Position numbers and translations under genes: made by a program
Notes under the pieces: model-generated
Databases searched by the model: none
Told to the model about the DNA's origin: nothing
What the model saw: the letters and a program-made list of their open reading frames with translations, nothing else
Assembly (NCBI GenBank): GCA_964587515.1
Contig: CAZPMO010000062.1
Coordinates: 1 to 24,290, forward strand
DNA length: 24,290 nucleotides
From: CAZPMO01 sp964587515
GTDB lineage: Bacteria > Pseudomonadota > Alphaproteobacteria > MPNO01
Direction: 5' to 3'
In this document: positions 1 to 6,829 of the stretch, piece after piece
Layout of the letters: every line of letters begins with the position of its first letter
Numbering within the stretch: the first letter of the stretch is position 1

Positions 1-91
1 CGGCGCTTCGCGCCTCCTCAGGATGATGAGGAAAGCTAAATTTCTCCTCATCCTGAGGAGGGCCGAAGGCCCGTCTCGAAGGATGCGGGCC
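1..91. repeat. Pair of head-to-head REP-like intergenic repeat elements
   Basis: The right copy (about 45-91) reads TCCTCATCCTGAGGAG, then an inner hairpin GGGCCGAAGGCCC (60-72), then CGTCTCGAAGGATG. The left copy (1-32) is the reverse complement of the same design: hairpin GGCGCTTCGCGCC (2-14) followed by TCCTCAGGATGATGAGGA. It is cut by the window edge. The outer arms are conserved between copies while the inner stems differ in sequence but keep pairing, which is the mark of a structured palindromic repeat. I know this consensus from alphaproteobacterial intergenic regions. The two copies are separated by a short AT-rich spacer (33-44) and together can fold into a large cruciform or transcript stem. 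Confidence 0.75.
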
Positions 92-156
92 CCGTATCAT
101 TTCTTACGGGATTGATCTGGCGGACAGGCGGTTTAGACGCCGCCGGGTGGGTCTGT

Positions 157-162
157 TATGAT
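157..162 (+). promoter_or_regulatory. Possible sigma70-type -10 (TATGAT) just before the ECF sigma start
   Basis: TATGAT at 157-162 lies 18 bases after a weak TTAGAC (133-138). The expected start of transcription would fall near the ATG at 169, which would make the message leaderless; no convincing Shine-Dalgarno precedes that ATG. The GGAATAA/CGTT pair found before the sulfite dehydrogenase gene is not seen here, so autoregulation by the same sigma factor is not visible. Weak call. Confidence 0.25.
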
Positions 163-168
163 GTGTCC

Positions 169-683
169 ATGAAGGAAGACCGTCTGCTTCCCTATCTGTC
201 GCGGTTGTACGGCTACGCGTACAGCCTGACATCAGACCGGGATGCGGCGCGCGAGCTAGTTCAGGATTGCGCGGTGCGCGCGCTTCAGGCATGGCGCGTG
301 CCGGCCGACGAGCCGGCCTTTCGCGCCTGGCTTTTCACGATCCTGCGCAACCTTTCCCACGACCGTTATCGCCGCGCCGGGCGTAGCCCCGAGGTGGGCT
401 TTGACGAGTTCGACGAGGCGGTGACCGGATGGGAACATGACGATCGTCTGATCAACACGCTGACCGTGCGCGCCGGCATGGAGAAGCTGACCGCCGAGCA
501 CCGCGAAATACTCGGGCTGATCGACATCGCGGGTTCAGCTACGGCGAGGCGGCGAGCCTTCTCGATCTTCCGTCCGGCACGGTGATGAGCCGGGTCAGCC
601 GCGCCCGCCGCGCGCTTTTGGCGCGGATAACAGAAAGCAACGTTCACGTGATGGACCGTTCGGAGCAGAGGCGCGCACGATGA
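169..683 (+). pseudogene. ECF RNA polymerase sigma factor, interrupted by a one-base frameshift
   Basis: From ATG 169 the product begins MKEDRLLPYLSRLYGYAYSL and shows region 2 features: an RDAARELVQD helix and FRAWLFTILRNLSHDRYRR. Region 4 then starts with LTAEHREILGLIDIAG. At about 533-535 the frame is lost and translation would end at 585 with an unrelated tail. Reading on in the next frame gives SYGEAASLLDLPSGTVMSRV and RARRALLARI, the rest of region 4. Adding one T (GGTTCAGC to GGTTTCAGC) restores a continuous protein of about 171 residues, a normal ECF length. The restored stop TGA (681-683) overlaps the anti-sigma ATG (680-682) as ATGA, which independently supports the restored frame. 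An upstream in-frame start at 112 is possible but would add unlikely residues. A read error and a genuine inactivation cannot be told apart here. Confidence 0.85.
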
Positions 684-1474
684 GGGGAGAGGGGCCCGCC
701 TGGGAAGAACTCAATGCTTATGTGGACGGCGAGCTTGACCCCGTGGCGTGGGCGCGGGTCGCGCGCGCCGTCGCCGCCGACGCGGAAACGGCGAATGCGG
801 TCGCCGCGCTGGCGCGCCTGAAGGCGGTAACGCCCGAGGTTCCCGGCGCACAGCCCGAAATTTCGATCGTGCGGCCGCGACGCCTGCCCCTGCGACGTAT
901 CGCGGCTTCGCTGGCCGCGCTGGTTGTCGTGGGCGGCGCGGCGTTGTATGCGTTCTGGCCCACCCCATCGGTCGATCCATGGATGTCGGCGGCGCGCGCC
1001 GCTCATCAGGGTTGGGCCGCGACGAAGCTGGCTGACATCGAACGTCCGTCGGCCGCGTTTTTCCTGACAGCGGCGCGGCGGATGGGACCGCAGGCCTTCA
1101 TCCCGGATCTTACGGCCGCGAAACTTTCCGTGGCCCGAATCCGCCATGTGCCGGGGGACGGACAGCGCGCCGAGGGTCTGCATGTGGGTTATGCCGGCAC
1201 GCGCGGCTGCCGTATCAGCCTGTGGATCACGCCGGTCGGCGCGGACGGCCCCGGTGAAGGACTGTCCCGGGTGATGGAGAACGGCGGCGCGGTCTATTCC
1301 TGGAATACCAGGAAATTCACCTATGTGCTGATGGCGGCGGGCATGGAGGGTAGCCGGTTTTCGCTGATCTCCCGCGCCGCCTATCGGGCCACACGGGCGC
1401 GCGCGGCACCCACATCCGGCATGCGTTCCGCGCTTCGCGCCAGCCGCGAGGCGAGCGCGCCCTGTCCCGGCTGA
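680..1474 (+). CDS. Anti-sigma factor, single-pass membrane protein
   Basis: A 264-residue protein starting at the ATGA overlap with the sigma gene, which implies translational coupling. The N-terminal segment has the anti-sigma signature ELNAYVDGELDP (10-21) followed by a helical region (22-50). I see no HxxxCxxC zinc motif, so it is probably the zinc-free type. A hydrophobic segment at about 74-93 (RIAASLAALVVVGGAALY) is the single membrane span. The rest, about 170 residues, would be periplasmic, a sensible place to sense a periplasmic stress. The distal domain has no motif I recognise. Its position between an ECF gene and a sulfite dehydrogenase suggests it holds the sigma factor inactive until sulfite or a related stress appears. 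The function call is firm from context; the signal is inferred. Confidence 0.85.
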   Translation: MRGEGPAWEELNAYVDGELDPVAWARVARAVAADAETANAVAALARLKAVTPEVPGAQPEISIVRPRRLPLRRIAASLAALVVVGGAALYAFWPTPSVDPWMSAARAAHQGWAATKLADIERPSAAFFLTAARRMGPQAFIPDLTAAKLSVARIRHVPGDGQRAEGLHVGYAGTRGCRISLWITPVGADGPGEGLSRVMENGGAVYSWNTRKFTYVLMAAGMEGSRFSLISRAAYRATRARAAPTSGMRSALRASREASAPCPG

Positions 1475-1511
1475 TCGCTTTTCTTTTATTCAAATTATTT
1501 TCGACAAGCGG

Positions 1512-1537
1512 GGAATAAATCCGCCCCGTCGGTCGTT
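1512..1537 (+). promoter_or_regulatory. Candidate ECF-type promoter for the sulfite dehydrogenase operon
   Basis: GGAATAA (1512-1518) is followed after 15 bases by CGTT (1534-1537). A GGAA-type -35 and a CGT(T/A)-type -10 at this spacing are common for ECF sigma factors. The site lies between the anti-sigma gene and the Tat-exported dehydrogenase, and would give a leader of roughly 65-70 bases before the ATG at 1612. A good Shine-Dalgarno, GGGAGAG, sits at 1599-1605. The sigma factor that would use this site is inferred from adjacency. Confidence 0.5.
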
Positions 1538-1611
1538 TTCTCTATTACGTCTTAGTTTGAGTCTCGTGTGAACGTATTTGACGACGCAACAAATCAACGG
1601 GAGAGAAAACG

Positions 1612-2928
1612 ATGTCGGACAAGGAACGGGGTATCACGGAAATTTACGACGACGATCCGGAAGGCGCGGATCGCGAACTTTTCGGCCGGGAAACAGGCGC
1701 CGACCGGCGCGGATTCCTGAAGGGCGCGGGTCTGGCCGCGATGGGGGTGGCCGTCGGCGCGACGATCCCGTTCCACCGCAACATGCCGTCCGGGCTGATC
1801 CCGGCGGCGCTCGCCGAAGAAAAGAAGATGTTCAAGATCAGCGGCAAGAACGGGCTCAGCGTGCTCAACGACCGCCCGGTCAACGCCGAGACGCCGCCGC
1901 ATCTGCTCGACGACGCGGTAACGCCCAACAGCCGCCATTTCATCCGCAACAACGGGCTGGTGCCGGCGAACGCGAAGAAGATGGACGCCTCGGGCTGGAA
2001 GCTCGCGATCGATGGCGAGGTCCACAACCCCCTCAGCCTCAGCCTGGGTGAGATCAAGTCGCGTTTCGAAAACGTCACCCTGAAACTCCAGCTCGAATGC
2101 GGCGGCAACGGTCGTTCGGCCTTCAATCCGCCGGCGCGCGGCAATCAGTGGACGCTGGGCGCGGTGGGTTGCGCCGAATGGACCGGCGTGCGCGCGGCCG
2201 ATGTGTTCAAGGCCGCCGGTTTGAAAAGTAGCGCCGTCTATACCGGCTATTACGGCTCCGACGTCCATTTGTCGGGCAAGGAAGGCAAGGCCGTGATCTC
2301 GCGCGGCGCGCCGATCTGGAAGATGATGGATCCGAACACGCTTATCGCCTTCAAGATGAACGGCGAGGACATTCCGGCGATGCACGGCTTCCCTGTGCGC
2401 ATTGTCTCGCCCGGCTGGCCGGGATCGGTGTCCGGCAAATGGGTGAAGCGGATCTGGGTGCGCGATCAGGTGCATGACGGTCGCAAGATGACCGGGACCG
2501 CCTATCGCACGCCGCGTTTTCCGGTAAAGGCCGGCACCAAGGTGGCGAAGAGCGATTGGCATATCATCCAGTCCATGCCGGTGAAATCGCTGATCACCTA
2601 TCCGCAGACCGGCGCCACGCTGCCCCGGGACAACCGCGCGCTGGAAGTGCGCGGCCACGCCTGGGCCGGTGATCGCAAGGTGACGCGGATCGATGTCTCG
2701 ATCGATTTCGGGGCGACCTGGATGCAGGCCGATCTCGATGCCCCGGCGAACCCCTATGCCTGGCAGAACTGGCGGGCGCGCATCAATTTCCCGCAAAAGG
2801 GCTATTACGAGGTCTGGGCGCGGGCGACCGACGATCAGGGCGTGATGCAGCCTTTCGCCATCAACTGGAACGCCAAGGGTTATCTCAACAACACCATGCA
2901 CCGCGTCTCGGTGGTGGTGCCGACCTGA
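1612..2928 (+). CDS. sorT: SorT-type sulfite dehydrogenase, molybdopterin subunit (sulfite oxidase family)
   Basis: 438 residues. It oxidises sulfite to sulfate in the periplasm and passes electrons to a c-type cytochrome. A twin-arginine signal is visible (DRRGFLKG at 31-38, hydrophobic stretch 39-52, ALAEE near 66-70), consistent with export of a folded cofactor-bearing enzyme. The molybdopterin domain spans about 75-290 and includes LQLECGGNGRSAF, whose Cys163 is the expected molybdenum ligand. It continues through GVRAADVFKAAGL and HGFPVRIVSPGWPG. The C-terminal dimerisation domain covers about 315-436 (VKSLITYPQTGATLP, RGHAWAG, INWNAKGYLNNTMHRV). The family also includes SoxC and related oxidases; the downstream single-haem cytochrome and the ECF neighbours favour SorT. 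The start is fixed by the GGGAGAG Shine-Dalgarno. No frameshift is seen here, unlike its probable regulator. Confidence 0.88.
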   Translation: MSDKERGITEIYDDDPEGADRELFGRETGADRRGFLKGAGLAAMGVAVGATIPFHRNMPSGLIPAALAEEKKMFKISGKNGLSVLNDRPVNAETPPHLLDDAVTPNSRHFIRNNGLVPANAKKMDASGWKLAIDGEVHNPLSLSLGEIKSRFENVTLKLQLECGGNGRSAFNPPARGNQWTLGAVGCAEWTGVRAADVFKAAGLKSSAVYTGYYGSDVHLSGKEGKAVISRGAPIWKMMDPNTLIAFKMNGEDIPAMHGFPVRIVSPGWPGSVSGKWVKRIWVRDQVHDGRKMTGTAYRTPRFPVKAGTKVAKSDWHIIQSMPVKSLITYPQTGATLPRDNRALEVRGHAWAGDRKVTRIDVSIDFGATWMQADLDAPANPYAWQNWRARINFPQKGYYEVWARATDDQGVMQPFAINWNAKGYLNNTMHRVSVVVPT

Positions 2929-2932
2929 GATC

Positions 2933-3274
2933 ATGCCCGAGATCATGAGAGCGCTAGCGGCATTGGTAGTAGTAACAGTCGCGTTGTCGCCGTTGGCGCC
3001 GGCCGGCTGGGGTGTTCTCGCCCCGGCCGCTCATGCCCAGCAGCCGGATTTCGTCAACCTGCCGAAAGGCCCGGGCCAGGAAACGGTGTTCTATACCTGC
3101 TCGGCCTGCCATTCGATCAGGCTGGTGACCCAGCAGCGCCTGACCCGGGGCGATTGGGACGAGGTGCTCCATTACATGGTGGATGACCACGAGATGCCGG
3201 AACCGGACGCCGAGGACCGCAAAATCCTGCTCGATTTCCTCGGCAAATATCTCGGCCGCGACGTACCGCGCTGA
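2933..3274 (+). CDS. sorU: Small periplasmic cytochrome c, probable electron acceptor of the sulfite dehydrogenase
   Basis: 113 residues, starting 4 bases after the dehydrogenase stop, so the two are almost certainly co-transcribed. An N-terminal hydrophobic signal ends at AHA-QQ (about residue 35), giving a mature protein of under 80 residues. One haem attachment site, CSACH, lies at 56-60, and Met88 within HEMPEP is the likely distal ligand. This fits the small monohaem cytochrome that accompanies SorT. A second in-frame ATG at 2945 gives a more typical Sec signal starting MRALAALVVV; each ATG follows a GAGATC, so the exact start is open. The symbol is assigned by context and size, not by a detailed match. 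Confidence 0.75.
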   Translation: MPEIMRALAALVVVTVALSPLAPAGWGVLAPAAHAQQPDFVNLPKGPGQETVFYTCSACHSIRLVTQQRLTRGDWDEVLHYMVDDHEMPEPDAEDRKILLDFLGKYLGRDVPR

Positions 3275-3289
3275 GCGCGGTCAGCGCGG
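3266..3289. terminator. Inverted repeat spanning two convergent stop codons
   Basis: CCGCGCTGA (3266-3274) and TCAGCGCGG (3281-3289) form a perfect 9-base stem with a 6-base loop. The left arm ends with the cytochrome stop TGA and the right arm begins with the complement of the hydrolase stop. Neither side has a run of T, so this is not a textbook intrinsic terminator, but a symmetric GC hairpin between convergent genes could stop or stabilise both transcripts. Confidence 0.45.
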
Positions 3290-4072
3290 AATTTCATCCA
3301 GAAAAGCCCGCACTACCGGATTGACCAGGTCGGGTCGCGTCAGGGGCGCCATGTGTCCGCCTTCCGCCATTTCCTCGTAGCGCCAGTGCGGACAGGTTTG
3401 GGCGAGCAGTTCCACGATTTCGCTTATTGTACGGGGCGTGCCCCGCGCGCTTAAGACCAGCGTTTGTTCAGGCAGGGAATCGCGCCACTCCTCCAATGAC
3501 GTGGTCTCGTCCATGACGGCGTCCCATTCATGAAAGTTCTGGCGCAGACCCTGGATGAAGGATTTGCGGCGGTCTTCCGGCATTCCCGCCCAGTGGCCGG
3601 GGCCCACCCAATAATCGGCGAAATATTCCGCCGCGACGCTCCAATCTCCCGTCGCGCCCGATTCCCGGACGCAGTTTCTCAATTCCATGCTCTCGGCGAA
3701 TGCTTCGTCCCGGCCGTGGATTTTCAGGAGATAAAAGGGGTTGGGCTCGATCAGGACCAGAGACCTAACCCTGGCTCCCTGCCGTTGCGCCACCTTCATG
3801 GCGATCGCGCCGCCGATGGAATGTCCGACAAGGGCGATGTTCGTGGCGCCGTCCGGAACGGCCGCTTCGACCAGTCCGGCGTGATCGTCCAGTGTCTGGG
3901 GACGGTTTTCGCGCCATGGCGGCGTCGCGCCGTAACCGAACAGGTTCACGGCGATCACGTGATAACCGTCCTGCAGCGCCGTCATCAGACGACCCCACTG
4001 TCGCGCGCCCGAGACCGCGGAATGCACTAACATGACGACCGGGCCGGACCCGCTTTCGATGCAATCGACCAT
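3281..4072 (-). CDS. Alpha/beta-hydrolase fold protein
   Basis: 263 residues. The fold is shown by the early strand PVVMLVHSAV with its oxyanion-type HS, the nucleophile elbow GHSIGG (Ser85), and the C-terminal GGHMAPLTRP with catalytic His240. The acid is probably the Asp or Glu near SARGTPRTISEIVELL. Such proteins include C-C bond hydrolases of aromatic meta-cleavage pathways, esterases and lipases; the sequence alone does not decide. It lies 12 bases downstream of the metallo-hydrolase gene on the same strand, so they probably form one transcript divergent from the CoA-ligase operon. The context suggests hydrolysis of a catabolic intermediate. Length is usual for the family. Confidence 0.8.
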   Translation of the reverse strand: MVDCIESGSGPVVMLVHSAVSGARQWGRLMTALQDGYHVIAVNLFGYGATPPWRENRPQTLDDHAGLVEAAVPDGATNIALVGHSIGGAIAMKVAQRQGARVRSLVLIEPNPFYLLKIHGRDEAFAESMELRNCVRESGATGDWSVAAEYFADYWVGPGHWAGMPEDRRKSFIQGLRQNFHEWDAVMDETTSLEEWRDSLPEQTLVLSARGTPRTISEIVELLAQTCPHWRYEEMAEGGHMAPLTRPDLVNPVVRAFLDEIPR

Positions 4073-4084
4073 CGACGATTAGTC

Positions 4085-4957
4085 CTACCCCAGGAAATGG
4101 AACCGGAAGTTCTGGCCCTCGTCACGCACATGCCCGGCGGTCGCGCCGGGGAAGTGAGTCGGGATGACCACGGTTCCGGTTTCGGTCACCGATTCAAGCA
4201 CGTCCCGCCGGCTTTTCGCCGATTGCGCCGGGTCCCAGCAGAAACCGCTCGACCAGTCGGGCTCCAGGCATTGCAGCGCGTGATGCACCAGGTCGCCGGT
4301 GAACAGCGCGCGTTCGCCGGCCGACGCCACGTTGACGCAGACATGCCCCGGTGAATGGCCCGGCGTCGGCGTCAGCCAGATCGAATCGTCGAGGGCGTAA
4401 TCGTCATCGACCAGCAGCGCCTGACCGGCCTCGACGATGGGCAGGCAGGAATCCGACCACACGTCGCCGGGCGGGTCGGCGCCCTTGGAGGTTTCCGCGT
4501 CCCAGAATTCGTATTCGCGGCGGCTGAAGACGTATTTCGCATTGGGGAATGTCGGTACCCAGCGGCCGCCCTCCAGCCGCGTGTTCCAGCCGCAATGATC
4601 GATATGCAGGTGGGTGCAGAACACATAGTCGATATCTTCGAAGCGGAGCCCTTCGGCCGCGAAGCCGTCGAGCCAGGGCTGCTTCGAAAAGTCGAGCTTG
4701 GGCCCGCGATTGGGTTTGTCCTGACCCACGCAGGTATCGATCAGGATGGTGTGGCGCGCGGTGCGCACGATAAAGGTCTGATAGGTGATCACCAGCATAT
4801 CCGTGGCGGCGTCATAGACGATCGGCTCCAGGCTCCGCAAATGCGCCTGGGCGACTTCCGGGTCGGAGGTCGGGAACATGTCGGCCGGACGGCGCCACGG
4901 CCCGTCCCGTTCGATGATGCTGGAAACGACGACGTCGCCGACGGTGATGGGTTTCAT
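4085..4957 (-). CDS. Metallo-beta-lactamase fold hydrolase
   Basis: 290 residues. The zinc-binding motif HLHIDH (116-121) is intact. Further expected ligands are the His in TPTPGHSPGHVCV, the Asp in LFTGDLVHH, and the His in VIPTHFPG. The overall plan resembles the quorum-quenching lactonase and related MBL-fold hydrolases (GDVVV start, TFIVRTARHTILIDTCVG strand pair), but no feature fixes the substrate. The start ATG 4957 is preceded on the minus strand by GGGAGAGCAC, a good Shine-Dalgarno. It heads a two-gene unit with the alpha/beta hydrolase and is divergent from the AspDH-like gene with 116 bases between. A lactone or ester intermediate is a fair guess given the neighbours. Confidence 0.82.
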   Translation of the reverse strand: MKPITVGDVVVSSIIERDGPWRRPADMFPTSDPEVAQAHLRSLEPIVYDAATDMLVITYQTFIVRTARHTILIDTCVGQDKPNRGPKLDFSKQPWLDGFAAEGLRFEDIDYVFCTHLHIDHCGWNTRLEGGRWVPTFPNAKYVFSRREYEFWDAETSKGADPPGDVWSDSCLPIVEAGQALLVDDDYALDDSIWLTPTPGHSPGHVCVNVASAGERALFTGDLVHHALQCLEPDWSSGFCWDPAQSAKSRRDVLESVTETGTVVIPTHFPGATAGHVRDEGQNFRFHFLG

Positions 4958-5073
4958 ATGTGCTCTCCCTCTCTCGGGGGCGAGGCTATCAAATGACGGC
5001 GCGGCGCGTAACCATTACTCCGGCGAGGTCTATGGCGTTATGATGGCGCAATGATGAATGCGGGAGATCAGGA
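4958..5073. promoter_or_regulatory. Divergent intergenic region of the catabolic cluster
   Basis: These 116 bases must carry promoters for both the minus-strand hydrolase pair and the plus-strand AspDH/crotonase/ligase genes. A short direct repeat is visible: GGCGAGGCTAT (4979-4989) and GGCGAGGTCTAT (5022-5033). TATGAT at 5039-5044 could be a -10 for the plus strand, but no good -35 accompanies it. No regulator gene lies within the cluster. Confidence 0.35.
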
Positions 5074-5874
5074 GTGAAGGTCGGCATCGCCGGGTTCGGC
5101 GCCATCGGAAAGCCCGTCGCGCGGGCGCTGGACAAAGGGATCGAGGGGCTCGAACTGGTTGCCGTTTCGGCCCGCGATTACGACAAGGCGCGGCGCAATA
5201 TGGCCGAGCTGAGCCGCGAGGTGCCGGTGGTCGAGGCCGCCGCGCTGGCCGCGATGGCGGATGTGATCGTCGAGTGCGTCCCCAAGGCGGCCTTCATGGA
5301 GGTCGCGGAACCGGCGCTGCGCGCGGGGCGTCTGCTGGTCACGGTGTCGGGCGCGGGAATCCTCGCCAATCCCGACATCGTCGATATGGCCAGGCAAGGC
5401 GGCGGGCGCATCATCCTCGCCACCGGCGCGCTGCTGGGGCTGGACGCCATGCGGGCCGCCGCCGAGGGCGAATTTCACAGCGTTCGCATGATTACCGCCA
5501 AACCGCCCAAATCCCTAAAGGGCGCTCCCTATCTGGTCGAGCACGAAATCGACGTCGAAAATCTTTCCGAGCCCCTGAAGGTGTTCGAGGGCACGGCGCG
5601 CCAGGGCGCGGAGGGTTTTCCGGCCAACGTCAACGTCGCCGCCGCGCTGGGCATGGCGGGCATGGGACCGGACGAGACCCGTCTCGAGATTTGGGCCGAT
5701 CCCGCGCTCGAGCGCAACACGCACCGGATCGAGGTCGAGGCCGACAGCGCGCGGTTCTCCATGTCGATCGAAAACGTGCCGTCGGCGGAAAATCCCGGCA
5801 CCGGCAAGATCACCGCGCTCAGCGTCATCGCGACGCTGCGCGGGCTGGTCGCGCCGCTGCGCGTCGGCACCTGA
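5074..5874 (+). CDS. Aspartate dehydrogenase family protein (NadX-like)
   Basis: 266 residues from a GTG start at 5074, preceded by GGGAGATCAGGA. The N-terminal Rossmann motif is GIAGFGAIG (GxGxxG at 7-12), followed by a middle domain with VIVECVPKAAF and VSGAGILANPD. The C-terminal domain bears FPANVNVAAALGMAG (182-196) and the NTHRIEV segment with His217, the position expected for the catalytic His. Family members convert L-aspartate to iminoaspartate with NAD(P), feeding NAD synthesis or amino acid catabolism. Here no nadA or nadC is nearby; instead a crotonase and a CoA ligase follow, so a catabolic role on aspartate or a related amine is as likely. I leave the symbol empty for that reason. 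Confidence 0.8.
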   Translation: MKVGIAGFGAIGKPVARALDKGIEGLELVAVSARDYDKARRNMAELSREVPVVEAAALAAMADVIVECVPKAAFMEVAEPALRAGRLLVTVSGAGILANPDIVDMARQGGGRIILATGALLGLDAMRAAAEGEFHSVRMITAKPPKSLKGAPYLVEHEIDVENLSEPLKVFEGTARQGAEGFPANVNVAAALGMAGMGPDETRLEIWADPALERNTHRIEVEADSARFSMSIENVPSAENPGTGKITALSVIATLRGLVAPLRVGT

Positions 5875-5911
5875 TCATCAATTTCTTGCAAAACGGCAGA
5901 GGAGCGACGCC

Positions 5912-6829
5912 ATGAAATACGAGGCGCTGAAATGGGAAGTACGCGAGAACCCGGGTCGGCCGGGCGACATGTCGATCGGCGTGATCACCCTCAACCGGCC
6001 GGAGAACCTGAACGCGGTCGATGTCCGCATGCGGGTCGAGCTTGATATCCTGTGCGACGAAATCCGCCACAACAGCCACATCCGCGCCATTGTGATTACC
6101 GGCGCGGGGCGGGGGTTTTCGGCCGGCGGCGATCTCAAATCAGAAGCCGATCCACTGGGCGCCGGCGACGATCCCGATTTCGACATGGGGAATTTCGGTC
6201 CCTACAAGGAACTCGCGCATCTGTTCTTCAACGATTTGCGCCATCAGGTGCTGCAACGCGCCTTCAAGAAATTCGAGGATCTGCAGCCGATTACCATCGC
6301 GGCGATCAACGGCGCCGCGGTCGGGATCGGGCTCGAGATTTGCACGCTCTGCGATTTGCGCATCGCCTCGGACAAAGCCAAGCTGGGCGAGGTCGCGGTG
6401 CCCGCCGGGTTCCTCCCGGAATCAGGTGGCGCGCGTAACTTGCCGAAGCTGGTCGGCGTCGGCAAGGCGCTGGAACTGATCCTTACCGGGCGGATTATCG
6501 AGGCCGAGGAGGCCGAACGCATCGGGCTGGTGGAGCGCGTGGTGCCGCACGACAAGCTGCTCGACGAGGCTCTCGCGCTGGCCGGCCAGATCGCATCCAA
6601 TCCCTATCTTTCGGTGCGCTACGCCAAGGAACTGGTGAAGATGTACTGGAACGCGAACCGGTCCGACGAAGGCTGGGCTCGGGAATTCGCCGCCATTCAG
6701 GAAATCACGCGGACCGGTGATTGCGAGGAGGGTATCCGCGCCTTTCTGGGCAAACGTGAACCTGAATACAAAGGGCCGTATTACGGTAACTGGCCGTTCG
6801 GAGGCGGAGATGGCGGCGACGGCGAATGA
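5912..6829 (+). CDS. Enoyl-CoA hydratase/isomerase (crotonase) family protein
   Basis: 305 residues, with Shine-Dalgarno AGAGGAG at 5898-5904 and 37 bases after the AspDH-like gene. The crotonase core is clear: VITLNRPENLNAV, the oxyanion-hole segment GFSAGGDLK (68-76), AINGAAVGIGLEICTLCDLR and LGEVAVPAGFLPESGG. Aligned with rat crotonase, Glu144 is kept as Glu142, but the Glu164 position is Ala162. A Glu at 170 (PESGG) falls where PaaG-type isomerases carry Asp (PDSGG). This argues against simple enoyl-CoA hydration and for an isomerase, ring-rearranging or hydrolytic reaction. An extra acidic insertion lies at about 77-100 and a Gly-rich tail follows residue 290. The downstream ligase overlaps its 3' end by 20 bases. 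Confidence 0.85.
   Translation: MKYEALKWEVRENPGRPGDMSIGVITLNRPENLNAVDVRMRVELDILCDEIRHNSHIRAIVITGAGRGFSAGGDLKSEADPLGAGDDPDFDMGNFGPYKELAHLFFNDLRHQVLQRAFKKFEDLQPITIAAINGAAVGIGLEICTLCDLRIASDKAKLGEVAVPAGFLPESGGARNLPKLVGVGKALELILTGRIIEAEEAERIGLVERVVPHDKLLDEALALAGQIASNPYLSVRYAKELVKMYWNANRSDEGWAREFAAIQEITRTGDCEEGIRAFLGKREPEYKGPYYGNWPFGGGDGGDGE

Noticed and set aside
530..540. Programmed -1 frameshift in the sigma factor gene
   Set aside because: The site G GGT TCA does not fit X XXY YYZ and no downstream stimulator was evident; a lost base is simpler.
1594..2946. 450-codon open frame on the minus strand across the sulfite dehydrogenase gene
   Set aside because: It is antisense to a well-supported gene, rich in His/Arg/Gly, and shows no domain. 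Long antisense frames are expected with this codon usage.
4979..5033. GGCGAGG(T)CTAT direct repeat as a regulator binding site
   Set aside because: Only two imperfect copies 43 bases apart in GC-rich DNA and no regulator gene nearby; mentioned in the region note but not claimed.
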